From the NCBI RefSeq assembly GCF_963676815.1, contig NZ_OY781365.1, forward strand, positions 2,948,501 through 3,012,500: a DNA stretch of 64,000 nt, written 5' to 3'. The stretch's first letter is position 1, and every line of letters starts with the position of its first letter. Origin of the DNA: an uncultured Draconibacterium sp. GTDB lineage: Bacteria; Bacteroidota; Bacteroidia; Bacteroidales; Prolixibacteraceae. This document shows, piece after piece, positions 1 to 8,172 of this stretch. A program made the position numbers and the translations under genes. The notes beneath the pieces are model-generated. The model searched no databases. It saw only the letters and a list, made by a program, of their open reading frames with translations, and had not been told where the DNA came from.

Positions 1-62
1 AAATCCTTCCGCTTTTAACCGTGTAATTGTGACATTTGTCACGAATTTACACGCTTGTCAAC

Positions 63-1394
63 TTATTTGAGCAGATTTTTTTTAGCTTCTTCTATTTTGT
101 TAAATAGAAATCTTTGCATAACATCTGCCTTTTTGCTTGCAACACTATCCAGGCATAAATTTCCGATGCTCCCTTCGTGGCTATGGTTTACGGATTTATC
201 GGGCGTAAAGTTTCCACTTTCTATTTCGGCCCCAACTTGCTTGTAGGCCTCGCGAAAAGGAACACCCTGAAGTACAAGTTTGTTTACTTCTTCAACGCTG
301 AAAAGATAATCATATTTGCTATCGTTCAGTATATCAGTATTTACCGACATTTTGGCGATAGCCAAACTTACAATGTTCAGACAGTCGTTCATTTCTTTAA
401 ACGATGGCAGAAATACTTCTTTCACCATTTGTAAATCGCGGAAGTAGCCGCTTGGCAGGTTATTAATAATTAACCCGATTTGTGCCGGAACGCCTTGTAA
501 TTTATTACAGCGTGCGCGGGTAAGCTCAAAAACATCGGGATTCTTTTTGTGCGGCATAATGCTCGAGCCTGTTGTGAATTCGGTGGGCAGGCTTACAAAA
601 TTGAAATTCTGGCTCATAAACAAACAAACATCGTAAGCTAGTTTCGAAAGTGTTGCTGCGATATTTGCTATGGCAAACGAAACAATTTTTTCAACTTTTC
701 CGCGTCCCATTTGGGCATAAACAACATTGTAGTTCATGTTATTAAATCCCAGTAAGTCGGTTGTCATTTGCCGGTTTAACGGAAACGAAGAACCATAACC
801 GGCTGCCGAACCCAATGGATTTTGATTGGTAATGTTGAATGCCGACAAAAGCAATTCCAAATCGTCAGACAAACTTTCGGCATAGGCACTAAACCACAAA
901 CCAAACGACGAAGGCATAGCAACCTGCAAGTGGGTGTAGCCCGGCATTAAACTGTCTTTTGTTTCTTCGGCCCGTTTCAGCAAAATATCGATGAGGCCGG
1001 AAGTTGTTTCTGCAATTTCTTTAATGGCGTCGCGGGTAAATAATTTCAGGTCGAGTAAAACCTGGTCGTTGCGCGAACGTCCGCTGTGGATTTTCTTCCC
1101 GAGGTCGCCCAATTTTTCTGTCAACAAAAATTCAACCTGAGAGTGCACATCTTCAACACCTTCGTCAATGGTGAATTCTCCATTTTCTGCTTTGGTATAA
1201 AGGTTTTTCAATTCTGCCAGTAGTGTCGGTAATTCGCTCTCTTCAAGTAAGCCAACCGACTGCAACATGGTTACGTGCGCCATCGAACCCAAAATATCGT
1301 GTGTTGCCAAAAACAGGTCAAGTTCGCGGTCTTTGCCCACGGTAAATTCTTCAATTGCTTTGTTTACAGGTGTACCTTTATCCCAGAGTTTCAT
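63..1394 (-). CDS. argH: Argininosuccinate lyase
   Basis: Cleaves argininosuccinate to arginine and fumarate, the last step of arginine synthesis; cytosolic tetramer in the fumarase/aspartase superfamily. The superfamily signature GSSIMPHKKNP and the N-terminal FTVGKDRELD and HDILGSMAH segments are visible. I start it at the ATG giving MKLWDKGTPVN (443 aa), because family members begin close to this KLW segment. An in-frame ATG at 1451 would add 19 residues unlike the family. It lies about 10 kb from the main arg cluster, on the same strand, with its own promoter candidate at 1480-1487. Identification is secure; the start is probable. Confidence 0.95.
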   Translation of the reverse strand: MKLWDKGTPVNKAIEEFTVGKDRELDLFLATHDILGSMAHVTMLQSVGLLEESELPTLLAELKNLYTKAENGEFTIDEGVEDVHSQVEFLLTEKLGDLGKKIHSGRSRNDQVLLDLKLFTRDAIKEIAETTSGLIDILLKRAEETKDSLMPGYTHLQVAMPSSFGLWFSAYAESLSDDLELLLSAFNITNQNPLGSAAGYGSSFPLNRQMTTDLLGFNNMNYNVVYAQMGRGKVEKIVSFAIANIAATLSKLAYDVCLFMSQNFNFVSLPTEFTTGSSIMPHKKNPDVFELTRARCNKLQGVPAQIGLIINNLPSGYFRDLQMVKEVFLPSFKEMNDCLNIVSLAIAKMSVNTDILNDSKYDYLFSVEEVNKLVLQGVPFREAYKQVGAEIESGNFTPDKSVNHSHEGSIGNLCLDSVASKKADVMQRFLFNKIEEAKKNLLK

Positions 1395-1479
1395 GTTAAA
1401 GATGTTGGAAGACGTAAGATCGAAAGCGGAAGATAAAAATCCGGAATACAACCCCAGTGCTTCAATTAATTAATGAGTG

Positions 1480-1487
1480 CAAAGATA
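1480..1487 (-). promoter_or_regulatory. Promoter -7 element of argH
   Basis: On the minus strand this reads TATCTTTG, a full match to the Bacteroidota -7 consensus TAnnTTTG. No good -33 TTTG is seen at the usual spacing. Transcription from here gives a leader of roughly 80 nt before the ATG at 1394. Confidence 0.5.
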
Positions 1488-1689
1488 AAATTTCAAACGA
1501 AAAGCAGGAGTAATTTGCCGAACCGGGCCGGAATAATAACATCAGTAAATGATTTGTTATTCTTTGTTAATAACAAAATGTGTTTAATTGTGCGCGGTAT
1601 TTTCTGGCCGAATATTATTAGATTTGTAATCTTTTATTAATAGCTCAGAAAGCGTGCGACACCTTGGTGTTTACGCAAATTTTTATACG

Positions 1690-2346
1690 ATGAAAAAAGT
1701 ATTGGTAATTATAGCTTATGTGATTATTGCTGCAGGTTTGTATTCGGCGGCAAGTTTCTATTTTGATTATGATTTTTGCCACACAATGGTTGCAGAAGAT
1801 GGACCTATGGAAAATCTTACCGCGCTTGTGTTGTTGCTTATTTCGGTACTATTTGGCGTGCGTTTGTTTAAACAGTATAAACAGCGCAACAGGCTTTGGG
1901 TGGCTTTAAGTGTTATTATTATCGTGGGAACTTTCTTTGGTTTTGGCGAGGAAATATCGTGGGGACAACGAATATTTTCGATACAGACAGGTGAATTTTT
2001 CGCAGAGCATAATTTCCAAGGAGAAACCAATTTGCACAACCTTGAGGTGGGAGGCGTGAACCTGAACAAACTAATTTTCTCTACCGGGCTGGTAGTTGTT
2101 TTCGGAACTTATTTTGTTTTAACACTTCTATTGTATAAAAAGTGGCCTTTTATTACCCGAACTATTGATTTGTGGGGAATTCCTGTTCCTAAAATCAAAT
2201 ACTCAATAATTATATTACTAACCACAGGTATGGTTTTGCTTATTCCCGAAAGGCGAATTTGGGAGTTGTGGGAAGCCATTTTTGTCACGGTTTTACTGTT
2301 GGTGTTTCTCGATCCTTATAACCCGAAGGAAGAACTCGTTGCATAA
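1690..2346 (+). CDS. Integral membrane protein of the 'GEEISWGQ' type, copy 1
   Basis: Function unknown. The 218-aa product from the ATG at 1690 has about six hydrophobic segments and a conserved polar centre: FGFGEEISWGQRIFSIQTG, then an asparagine-rich stretch with GETNLHNLE. A close paralogue lies 2 kb away on the opposite strand (4102-4791), with the same centre and the same order of membrane segments. The conserved Glu-Glu, Trp, Gln, Arg and His-Asn residues look like an active or binding site in or near the membrane, but no reaction can be assigned. An in-frame ATG at 1654 would add 12 residues before MKKVLVI and is less likely. Confidence 0.85.
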   Translation: MKKVLVIIAYVIIAAGLYSAASFYFDYDFCHTMVAEDGPMENLTALVLLLISVLFGVRLFKQYKQRNRLWVALSVIIIVGTFFGFGEEISWGQRIFSIQTGEFFAEHNFQGETNLHNLEVGGVNLNKLIFSTGLVVVFGTYFVLTLLLYKKWPFITRTIDLWGIPVPKIKYSIIILLTTGMVLLIPERRIWELWEAIFVTVLLLVFLDPYNPKEELVA

Positions 2347-2372
2347 AACAAATCGCGATTTTTTTGTTTTTT
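2345..2372 (+). terminator. Possible terminator after the first GEEISWGQ gene
   Basis: An AT-rich dyad (AAAACAAA / TTTTGTTTT) around a central TCGCGA lies immediately after the stop codon and ends in a T-rich run. The stem is weak, so this is a low-confidence call. Confidence 0.35.
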
Positions 2373-2459
2373 GTTTTGCCATTTGAGCAAATCAAGCTTG
2401 CGAAGTCAACTCTTTTTCTTTGCTGTACTGTTGTATAATATTTTGTACTTTAGTGTAAT

Positions 2460-4121
2460 GTGTACATGGTAGCCGAGAGTAAAGATATCAGATTGGAGAA
2501 GATAGGGCAAGGTCGTTCAGGCGAAGTCTTTCGTGAGTTTGCAAACGGGAAACAGCTTGCTGTTAAAGTTTTTTCAGGTGCCGATGATCTAACTGATACG
2601 GTAAATTATATTCTTACCGGCGCACCCAATTCGTATGGATGGAATAACCATGCTGTTGAAAGTGCGCATTATCGTCGCAAAATTTTATCCTTGCTTTTAC
2701 GATACTGGTTTGGTTCGAAAGTGAAAATTGCACAATCATACGGAACTGCCTGGAACGAAAGTATGCAGGCTTACGAATTACAAACCGGATTTATCAATGG
2801 CAGAGCAGTTAAATTACACCAGCCATTTTCGGGAAAAACCGATTGGGAGTTGAGAGACTTGGTTCGAAACGTTATGAATCCGTTGCAGAAACTGCTTGAA
2901 AAATCGGGTTTTGAGGGTTTGGTTTGGCAGGCCGGAAAAGGAAATCCAATTGCTTTAAACAATTTTCTGCTCGATGAAAAAGGTTCGTGGGTATGGATTG
3001 ATGCCGAATCGGGTGTTCCGGCACTTTTCCCGTTAAATCTTTTGTCGTTGATCTTCTTTTATTTTCCGAAGTCGATAAAATACAGACGACCTTTATTTGA
3101 TGATGTTGACATTAGTAAGCTTAAAAATTATGTAACCATTGAGAAGGAGGGACTTGAAGACGTTTTAGGTAGCGACAATTACACCTTGCTTCTGAGTGAT
3201 ATTGAAAAACTTCGTTGGCATCAGAAAGAATGGAAGTCGTTGAGCCGTGTAAAAAAAAGTATTTGCTACCAGCTGAAAAAGGGAATTATCGATCAGGAAA
3301 AGGCTGATTATTATTTAACTCACCAGTTTTATTGGGTATTAAAAGAGTTAGTGTGGTTTGCCAAACGTGCCTTTATTAAAGTTTTTTATAAGCTTCCGGT
3401 AAAAGTAATCAGGTTTATTATTGGGATAAAATACCTGGAAATACTCAAAAACTCATTTTGTTTTCTTTTTAATGCTGAATACCGAAAAAACAGTGTTGAC
3501 GATTTGCTTAAACAGCGAATTGCCGATTGGGAAAAGCGTGGTCAGCTTCGAAAAGTAAGTGCAGACTATTTACGCAAACAGGCCGATGAAGAACTTACAA
3601 GCCCTTACCTGGCAGATTTTATAATACTAATTGGATTAAAACCGCTAATGAATGTGGTAGAGCTTTTTGTTTTACCTGCTTTGTTTGCAGCCGGACTGAT
3701 TAGTGAGTCGGTATTGGTGGGCGGTGTTGCTTTTGGTGGTATTATTTACCGTACAATTTATACGCTCGGCAGAATGATTTATGAGCATTTTGCATTGCCT
3801 CGCGAACACCGTTATCCGCGTTGGATTGCTTTATTTGTGGGAATGATTCCTACATTTGGCAACCTTGCTTATCCTACGCAAATGGTTTATACAGCAAGTA
3901 CAAAATCGCGCGAGCTGGGTGAGTTTTTAATGTACGATATTGCTGCACGTATTGGCGCAAAAATTCCTATTTGGGGAGGAAAAGATACCCGAACCGAACA
4001 TTTCTTTAATCACATGCCCGATATTATAATTCGTAACCGAAAAGCACTACAACTTCGGAAAATTAATCGCACGCGAAAAAAACAGGGGAGAAGCGGTATT
4101 ATCAACAGTCGGACAAGCTAA
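2460..4121 (+). CDS. Kinase-like membrane protein with an altered catalytic loop
   Basis: Function unknown. The N-terminal third (about residues 10-200) resembles a protein-kinase/APH fold. Visible are a glycine-rich loop GQGRSGEVF (16-24), a VAIK-like lysine K36 in LAVKVF, and a late segment GNPIALNNFLLDEKG..WIDAESG. There the metal-binding Asn (N167) and a DFG-like Asp (D181) are present, but the catalytic-loop Asp position reads Asn (N162). The C-terminal half has several hydrophobic segments (about 385-470) and a basic tail. The start is GTG at 2460; ATG at 2466 is an equally plausible start. Its last 20 bp overlap the convergent gene at 4102. It could be an atypical kinase, a pseudokinase or a lipid/sugar kinase; the partner and substrate are not visible. 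Confidence 0.7.
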   Translation: MYMVAESKDIRLEKIGQGRSGEVFREFANGKQLAVKVFSGADDLTDTVNYILTGAPNSYGWNNHAVESAHYRRKILSLLLRYWFGSKVKIAQSYGTAWNESMQAYELQTGFINGRAVKLHQPFSGKTDWELRDLVRNVMNPLQKLLEKSGFEGLVWQAGKGNPIALNNFLLDEKGSWVWIDAESGVPALFPLNLLSLIFFYFPKSIKYRRPLFDDVDISKLKNYVTIEKEGLEDVLGSDNYTLLLSDIEKLRWHQKEWKSLSRVKKSICYQLKKGIIDQEKADYYLTHQFYWVLKELVWFAKRAFIKVFYKLPVKVIRFIIGIKYLEILKNSFCFLFNAEYRKNSVDDLLKQRIADWEKRGQLRKVSADYLRKQADEELTSPYLADFIILIGLKPLMNVVELFVLPALFAAGLISESVLVGGVAFGGIIYRTIYTLGRMIYEHFALPREHRYPRWIALFVGMIPTFGNLAYPTQMVYTASTKSRELGEFLMYDIAARIGAKIPIWGGKDTRTEHFFNHMPDIIIRNRKALQLRKINRTRKKQGRSGIINSRTS

Positions 4122-4791
4122 TTTCTTTAATCTTTTTGGCCGGATTTATAAGTATCAGAAACATGATTCCGGTTAAAGCAAGTTCGTGTAGTTCGCTTTC
4201 TTTTATCATATGAATGGCCAGCGGAATAAATGCATTAACGGCAAACAGTACAATAATGTGGTGTAAGCGTGGAATTGGAACTCCATAATCGATAACCAAC
4301 TTGCGAATAAACTTTACTTTCCAGGTAAGTATTGGTAATATTATAAAGTAACTAATAAGAGCTACAAACATTAGTTGCGAGAAAATGAGGATGTTTAAAT
4401 CAACTCCGCCAATTTCAAGGTTGTGCAGGTTCGTTTCGCCCTGGTAGTTATTTTGCATAAAATACTCGCCCGATTGAATGGAGAAAATACGCTGACCCCA
4501 CGATATTTCTTCGCCAAGTCCAAAAAAGAAAACTACCGAGGCAAGTGTGTTAAAAAAAACTTTCTTTTTATCTTTTACTTTTCTGGCTTTTACTGCTTTT
4601 ACGGCAAATAGTATTGATCCGAGAAGCAGAAAAAGAGCGGTGAGGTATTCAACAAAGCCATCTTCACGAATTACTCTGGCAAAAGCCTGCGGGCTTACAG
4701 TACTTTGGTATTTACCATAGGCAACAAAGCCAATAATGATGGCATAAACTGCAAGGTCGAGAATTGTAATCCACGAAATATTTTTCTTCAT
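4102..4791 (-). CDS. Integral membrane protein of the 'GEEISWGQ' type, copy 2
   Basis: A 229-aa paralogue of the product at 1690-2346. The shared centre runs from FGLGEEISWGQRIFSIQSG through GETNLHNLEIGGVDLNILIF. About six hydrophobic segments lie around it, and the ends of the two proteins diverge. Unlike the first copy it starts directly with MKKNISW. It converges on the kinase-like gene and overlaps its 3' end by 20 bp, and is divergent from the GT39 gene that follows. Function unknown; the pair looks like an old inverted duplication around the kinase-like gene. Confidence 0.85.
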   Translation of the reverse strand: MKKNISWITILDLAVYAIIIGFVAYGKYQSTVSPQAFARVIREDGFVEYLTALFLLLGSILFAVKAVKARKVKDKKKVFFNTLASVVFFFGLGEEISWGQRIFSIQSGEYFMQNNYQGETNLHNLEIGGVDLNILIFSQLMFVALISYFIILPILTWKVKFIRKLVIDYGVPIPRLHHIIVLFAVNAFIPLAIHMIKESELHELALTGIMFLILINPAKKIKEISLSDC

Positions 4792-4864
4792 TTGTAGTCA
4801 AATTAATTATGTGGGCGTAAAATTAATATTTTTTATTCTTTACGTTTACTTTAATGCTCCACTA

Positions 4865-6499
4865 ATGAATGATCGACGTTTATATTTTGCAGTTGTTATT
4901 CCAATCCTTATAGTTATAATTTCAGCTCTACCGATACCATTGGTAGTAAATGCTGCAAAATATGCCGAAGTGGGGCGCGAAATGTTGATGAATCATGATT
5001 GGATTAATCTAACTATTGGCGGAGATGCCTACGATCAGAAACCACCATTATTATTTTGGATTGCAGCCGTTACTTTTAAGTTGTTTGGTTTGTCGGTTCC
5101 GGCATACAAATTGTCGGTTCTTTTATTTTCTTCCATCGGAGTTTATTCAACTTACCGCCTTGGGAAACTTTTTTATGGAAAAGAGACCGGACTGCTTGCA
5201 GCTTTCTTTTGGGCATCATCTTTAGGATTTCAGCACTTTAACAACGATATACATACCGATACCATTCTTGCCGATTTTGTTGTATTCTCGGTGTGGCAGT
5301 TTTCTGCCTATTTAAAAACGCACAAATGGAAAAACTTTTTGCTTGGTGCTGTTGGTGTTGGTTTATCGATGCTGGCAAAAGGACCAGTTGGAGTGGTAAT
5401 TCCGGGAGCTGCCATTGGTGGAAGTTTGCTCATTAAACGGCAATGGAAAGAAATATTTAACTACCGTTGGCTGATTGCCCTTGTTATTGTATTGATAATG
5501 ATTTTGCCGGCAATGGCCGGATTGCTTAACCAGTTTGGACTGGAAGGAATTAAATTCTATTTCTGGACCAATAATGTTGGGCGTGTTACCGGTTCGTATC
5601 ATGGAAGCAGCACCGACTATTCATTTTACCTGCATACCTCTTTATACGTGTTATTGCCCTGGACAATTTTTATGGTTTATGGTTTTGCTCAGGAAATTAG
5701 AAGCCTGATTCGTATGCGAAAAAACATACCAGATTATTTCGAGGTAGTAAACATACTGGCAGTAGTGGTGTATGTTGGTATACTTTCGGTTGCCAAGCAA
5801 CAAAATCCACATTACCTGCTTTCGGCGGTTCCATTCCTATTTATAATTACTGCAAAATGGACCGTGCGTTTGTTTGAAACCGATCAAAAACCAAAAACCC
5901 GAAATACGCTCTCTGTTATTAATAAAGTAGTAGTTATGGTTGGGCCATTGGCACTTTTGGTTTTGCCAATTGTGGTATTTCCTGAAAAGCGTTTCTGGTT
6001 TTGGGGAGTATACATATTGCTTTACGCTGGTATTGTATTATTGGTAGTGAAGAAAAACAGTTTGCCAAGGCAGGTAGTTATGCTAACATTTACCATTACA
6101 ATAATGCTGTTTACAGTAAATGTAAATATGTTGCCGAATATGATGAAATTTCATACTTCGATTGAAGCTGCACAGATTTTTAACGAAAAGGCCCCGGAAG
6201 CAGCCACTCTTAATATATATAATAAAAAGGCTCGTCTCTGGAATCTTTTACTTTATTCAAAATCGCCGGGTACCTATATTATTGAAAAGGAAGATCTGGA
6301 GGAATTTCTTCCGAAGCCGGGTGCATGGATTTATACCAACGATACTGGTTATGCCGAAATGCAGGAATTAGGACTGGATATGGTAGTGGTTAAGAAATTT
6401 ACAGAACACAAGCAGTTAACCAGTCAATCTTCGCGCTTTTTGAATCCAAAAACCAGAAACAGCCGCTTTTTAACCATGTATCTTGTTGAGCTGAAATAG
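4865..6499 (+). CDS. Family 39-type membrane glycosyltransferase (ArnT/PMT-like)
   Basis: A 544-aa polytopic membrane protein. Such enzymes use a polyprenyl-phosphate sugar donor and act on the periplasmic side of the inner membrane on lipid or protein acceptors. The first periplasmic loop carries the family pattern GGDAYDQKPPLLFW, and eleven or so membrane segments follow. HTDTILADF, with acidic residues, matches the second conserved loop. The start at 4865 (MNDRRLYF) is preferred over 4811, which adds a short hydrophobic leader. The acceptor cannot be inferred from the neighbours. The reading frame stays open for 55 codons after the double stop (see the next entry). Confidence 0.85.
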   Translation: MNDRRLYFAVVIPILIVIISALPIPLVVNAAKYAEVGREMLMNHDWINLTIGGDAYDQKPPLLFWIAAVTFKLFGLSVPAYKLSVLLFSSIGVYSTYRLGKLFYGKETGLLAAFFWASSLGFQHFNNDIHTDTILADFVVFSVWQFSAYLKTHKWKNFLLGAVGVGLSMLAKGPVGVVIPGAAIGGSLLIKRQWKEIFNYRWLIALVIVLIMILPAMAGLLNQFGLEGIKFYFWTNNVGRVTGSYHGSSTDYSFYLHTSLYVLLPWTIFMVYGFAQEIRSLIRMRKNIPDYFEVVNILAVVVYVGILSVAKQQNPHYLLSAVPFLFIITAKWTVRLFETDQKPKTRNTLSVINKVVVMVGPLALLVLPIVVFPEKRFWFWGVYILLYAGIVLLVVKKNSLPRQVVMLTFTITIMLFTVNVNMLPNMMKFHTSIEAAQIFNEKAPEAATLNIYNKKARLWNLLLYSKSPGTYIIEKEDLEEFLPKPGAWIYTNDTGYAEMQELGLDMVVVKKFTEHKQLTSQSSRFLNPKTRNSRFLTMYLVELK

Positions 6500-6517
6500 T
6501 AGTGGTTTGTCTGCACG

Positions 6518-6670
6518 GTGGCTGTAGTGATTGGTGCGGTTTCTTTGCTGCTTGATCTTTTTTTAATTCGCCCAACAAATATCAATGTAAACCGGTTTTT
6601 TTATCGGCGCAAAGTATTGCGCCTGAACGGTAGTTATTACATGGTAAAAAATACATCGAATTCAGCTTAA
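6518..6670 (+). other. Possible 50-aa membrane peptide, or former C-terminal extension of the GT39 gene
   Basis: After the TAG TAG that ends the GT39 gene, the same frame is open from 6503 to the TAA at 6668-6670. The translation looks protein-like: one hydrophobic helix (VAVVIGAVSLLLDLFLI) followed by a basic, Tyr-rich tail. A GTG at 6518 could start it as a separate peptide. It may instead be a remnant of a longer ancestor of the GT39 gene. No ribosome-binding site is evident, and I cannot tell whether it is expressed. Confidence 0.25.
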
Positions 6671-7040
6671 TAATTGGTTGGTTTTATAAGGTCTTGTCGA
6701 TCAGCGTGTTTTTCTCAATTAATTGCGAATATTTTAACTCAAAATATGTCAAATATGAATTTTTGAGTAACGATGTGTGTGAAAACGGCAGTAAAAAGCA
6801 TCATAAAGTGTCAAAAAGGTAAAATAATATGCCAGATATTAATAATTTGTTAAGCGAATTAACATACTTGATGAAAATGAGGGCGCAAGTGGAAAAAAGT
6901 GCATTTATTTGAATCAAGAAATAAAAAACAGGGGGTAGGGAAGGAAAAAATAGAAAGAAAAGAAATTATACCCGTGTTTTTAGGGGCAGTTTGAGATTTA
7001 GAATTGAAAATAGCAGTTTAACTTTTAAAAATTTACGATT
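6671..7040. other. Intergenic stretch before the nitrogen module
   Basis: AT-rich and without a supportable gene. It contains a dyad ACTCAAAA (6737-6744) / TTTTGAGT (6761-6768) that could act as a weak terminator for the upstream gene. Nearer the porin gene lies TAACTTTT at about 7018, one base off the Bacteroidota -7 consensus. I see no convincing sigma-54 promoter. Confidence 0.4.
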
Positions 7041-7706
7041 ATGAAAAAGACACTACTGATTACAGCAAGTTTTTTACTACTTTTTGTTGTATCAACTACA
7101 AATGTTAAAGCTCAGGAATGGAGCACAGGTTTAGACATTTATAGTAGTTACTTGTGGCGTGGTGCCAAATTTGGAACAGGGGCAGCTTTTCAGCCCGCAG
7201 TTGAGTTTAGTGCAGGCGGTTTCGCTATCGGTGCATGGGGATCATACAGCACAGGTGCAGAAGAAGCAGCTGAGGCCGATCTTTACATGGGATATGGTTT
7301 CGATTTAGGCGAAAATGCTTCGTTAAGCTTCACATTAACAGATTACTACTTCCCGGGTTCAGACTGGACAGAAGGAGAATCGCACTACTTTGAGCCAATG
7401 GTTAGTTTGGGTGTAGGAGCCTTTACTTTCACTGCAGCTTACATGGAAGGCCTTGGAGATGACGAAATCAACACTACAAGCGACTTGTACCTTGAAGCAG
7501 CTGTTGCAGCAGGCCCGGTTGACATTACTTTAGGTGGTGGCGACGGACAGTACACCGACGATGGCGACTTTAGCATCTGTAATATTATGGTTGGAACTTC
7601 AAAAGAAGTTCAGATTACCGAAAGCTTTACTCTTCCGGTTTCAGGAGCAGTTATGCTTAATCCATCAACCGGAGGATTCCACATTGCAGTAGGTATTTCT
7701 CTATAA
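7041..7706 (+). CDS. TorF-like putative outer-membrane porin next to glnK-amtB
   Basis: A 221-aa exported protein with a clear Sec signal peptide (about residues 1-25, ending VKAQ). The rest is alternating aromatic/aliphatic and glycine-rich strands typical of a small beta-barrel. The start of the mature part (STGLDIYSSYLWRG) and the GAWGSYSTG segment resemble TorF-family putative porins. It ends in strand residues as outer-membrane proteins do. It lies 85 bp upstream of glnK and amtB on the same strand, so it is probably nitrogen-regulated and may pass ammonium or small nitrogen compounds across the outer membrane. That role is inferred from position only. Confidence 0.75.
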   Translation: MKKTLLITASFLLLFVVSTTNVKAQEWSTGLDIYSSYLWRGAKFGTGAAFQPAVEFSAGGFAIGAWGSYSTGAEEAAEADLYMGYGFDLGENASLSFTLTDYYFPGSDWTEGESHYFEPMVSLGVGAFTFTAAYMEGLGDDEINTTSDLYLEAAVAAGPVDITLGGGDGQYTDDGDFSICNIMVGTSKEVQITESFTLPVSGAVMLNPSTGGFHIAVGISL

Positions 7707-7791
7707 GCGAGAAGATATTTTGAAATGAAACGAGTCCGTAACTCGGGCTCGTTACATCTTATACATTCAAAAACAAACAATATTAAATAAG

Positions 7792-8148
7792 ATGAAAAAA
7801 ATTGAAGCAATAATTCGCAAATCAAAGTTTGATGAGGTAAAAGATGCACTGTATGAAGCAGGTATCGAATTCTTCTCTTTCTGGGATGTTAGAGGAGTTG
7901 GACAGGCTCGCGAAGGCCGCTCGTACCGTGGTGTAGTGTACGATACAAGTACCATCGAAAGAATAAAATTATCCATTATCGTTCGCGATAAGAATATTGA
8001 TAAAACAGTTCAAGCCATTTTAGGATCAGCCAGAACAGGCGAAATCGGTGACGGAAAAGTATTCATACTTCCTATCGAAGACTCGTACCGAATCAGAACC
8101 GGAGAGCATGGCGATGAATCACTTTTTATTAAAGGTAAAGAAGAGTAG
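7792..8148 (+). CDS. glnK: Nitrogen regulatory protein PII
   Basis: A 118-aa PII signal protein. It is a trimer that binds ATP/ADP and 2-oxoglutarate and blocks AmtB through its T-loop. The MKKIEAIIRKSKFDEVKDAL start, the T-loop region with YRG (Y45) and Y50, the B-loop TGEIGDGKVF and the C-loop RIRTGEHGDE are all visible. The T-loop is slightly shorter than in enteric GlnB. It starts 24 bp upstream of amtB, the classical glnK-amtB pairing, with the porin-like gene ahead. Whether the T-loop tyrosine is modified here is unknown. Confidence 0.95.
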   Translation: MKKIEAIIRKSKFDEVKDALYEAGIEFFSFWDVRGVGQAREGRSYRGVVYDTSTIERIKLSIIVRDKNIDKTVQAILGSARTGEIGDGKVFILPIEDSYRIRTGEHGDESLFIKGKEE

Positions 8149-8172
8149 TAACTGAATAAAGATTAGATTATC

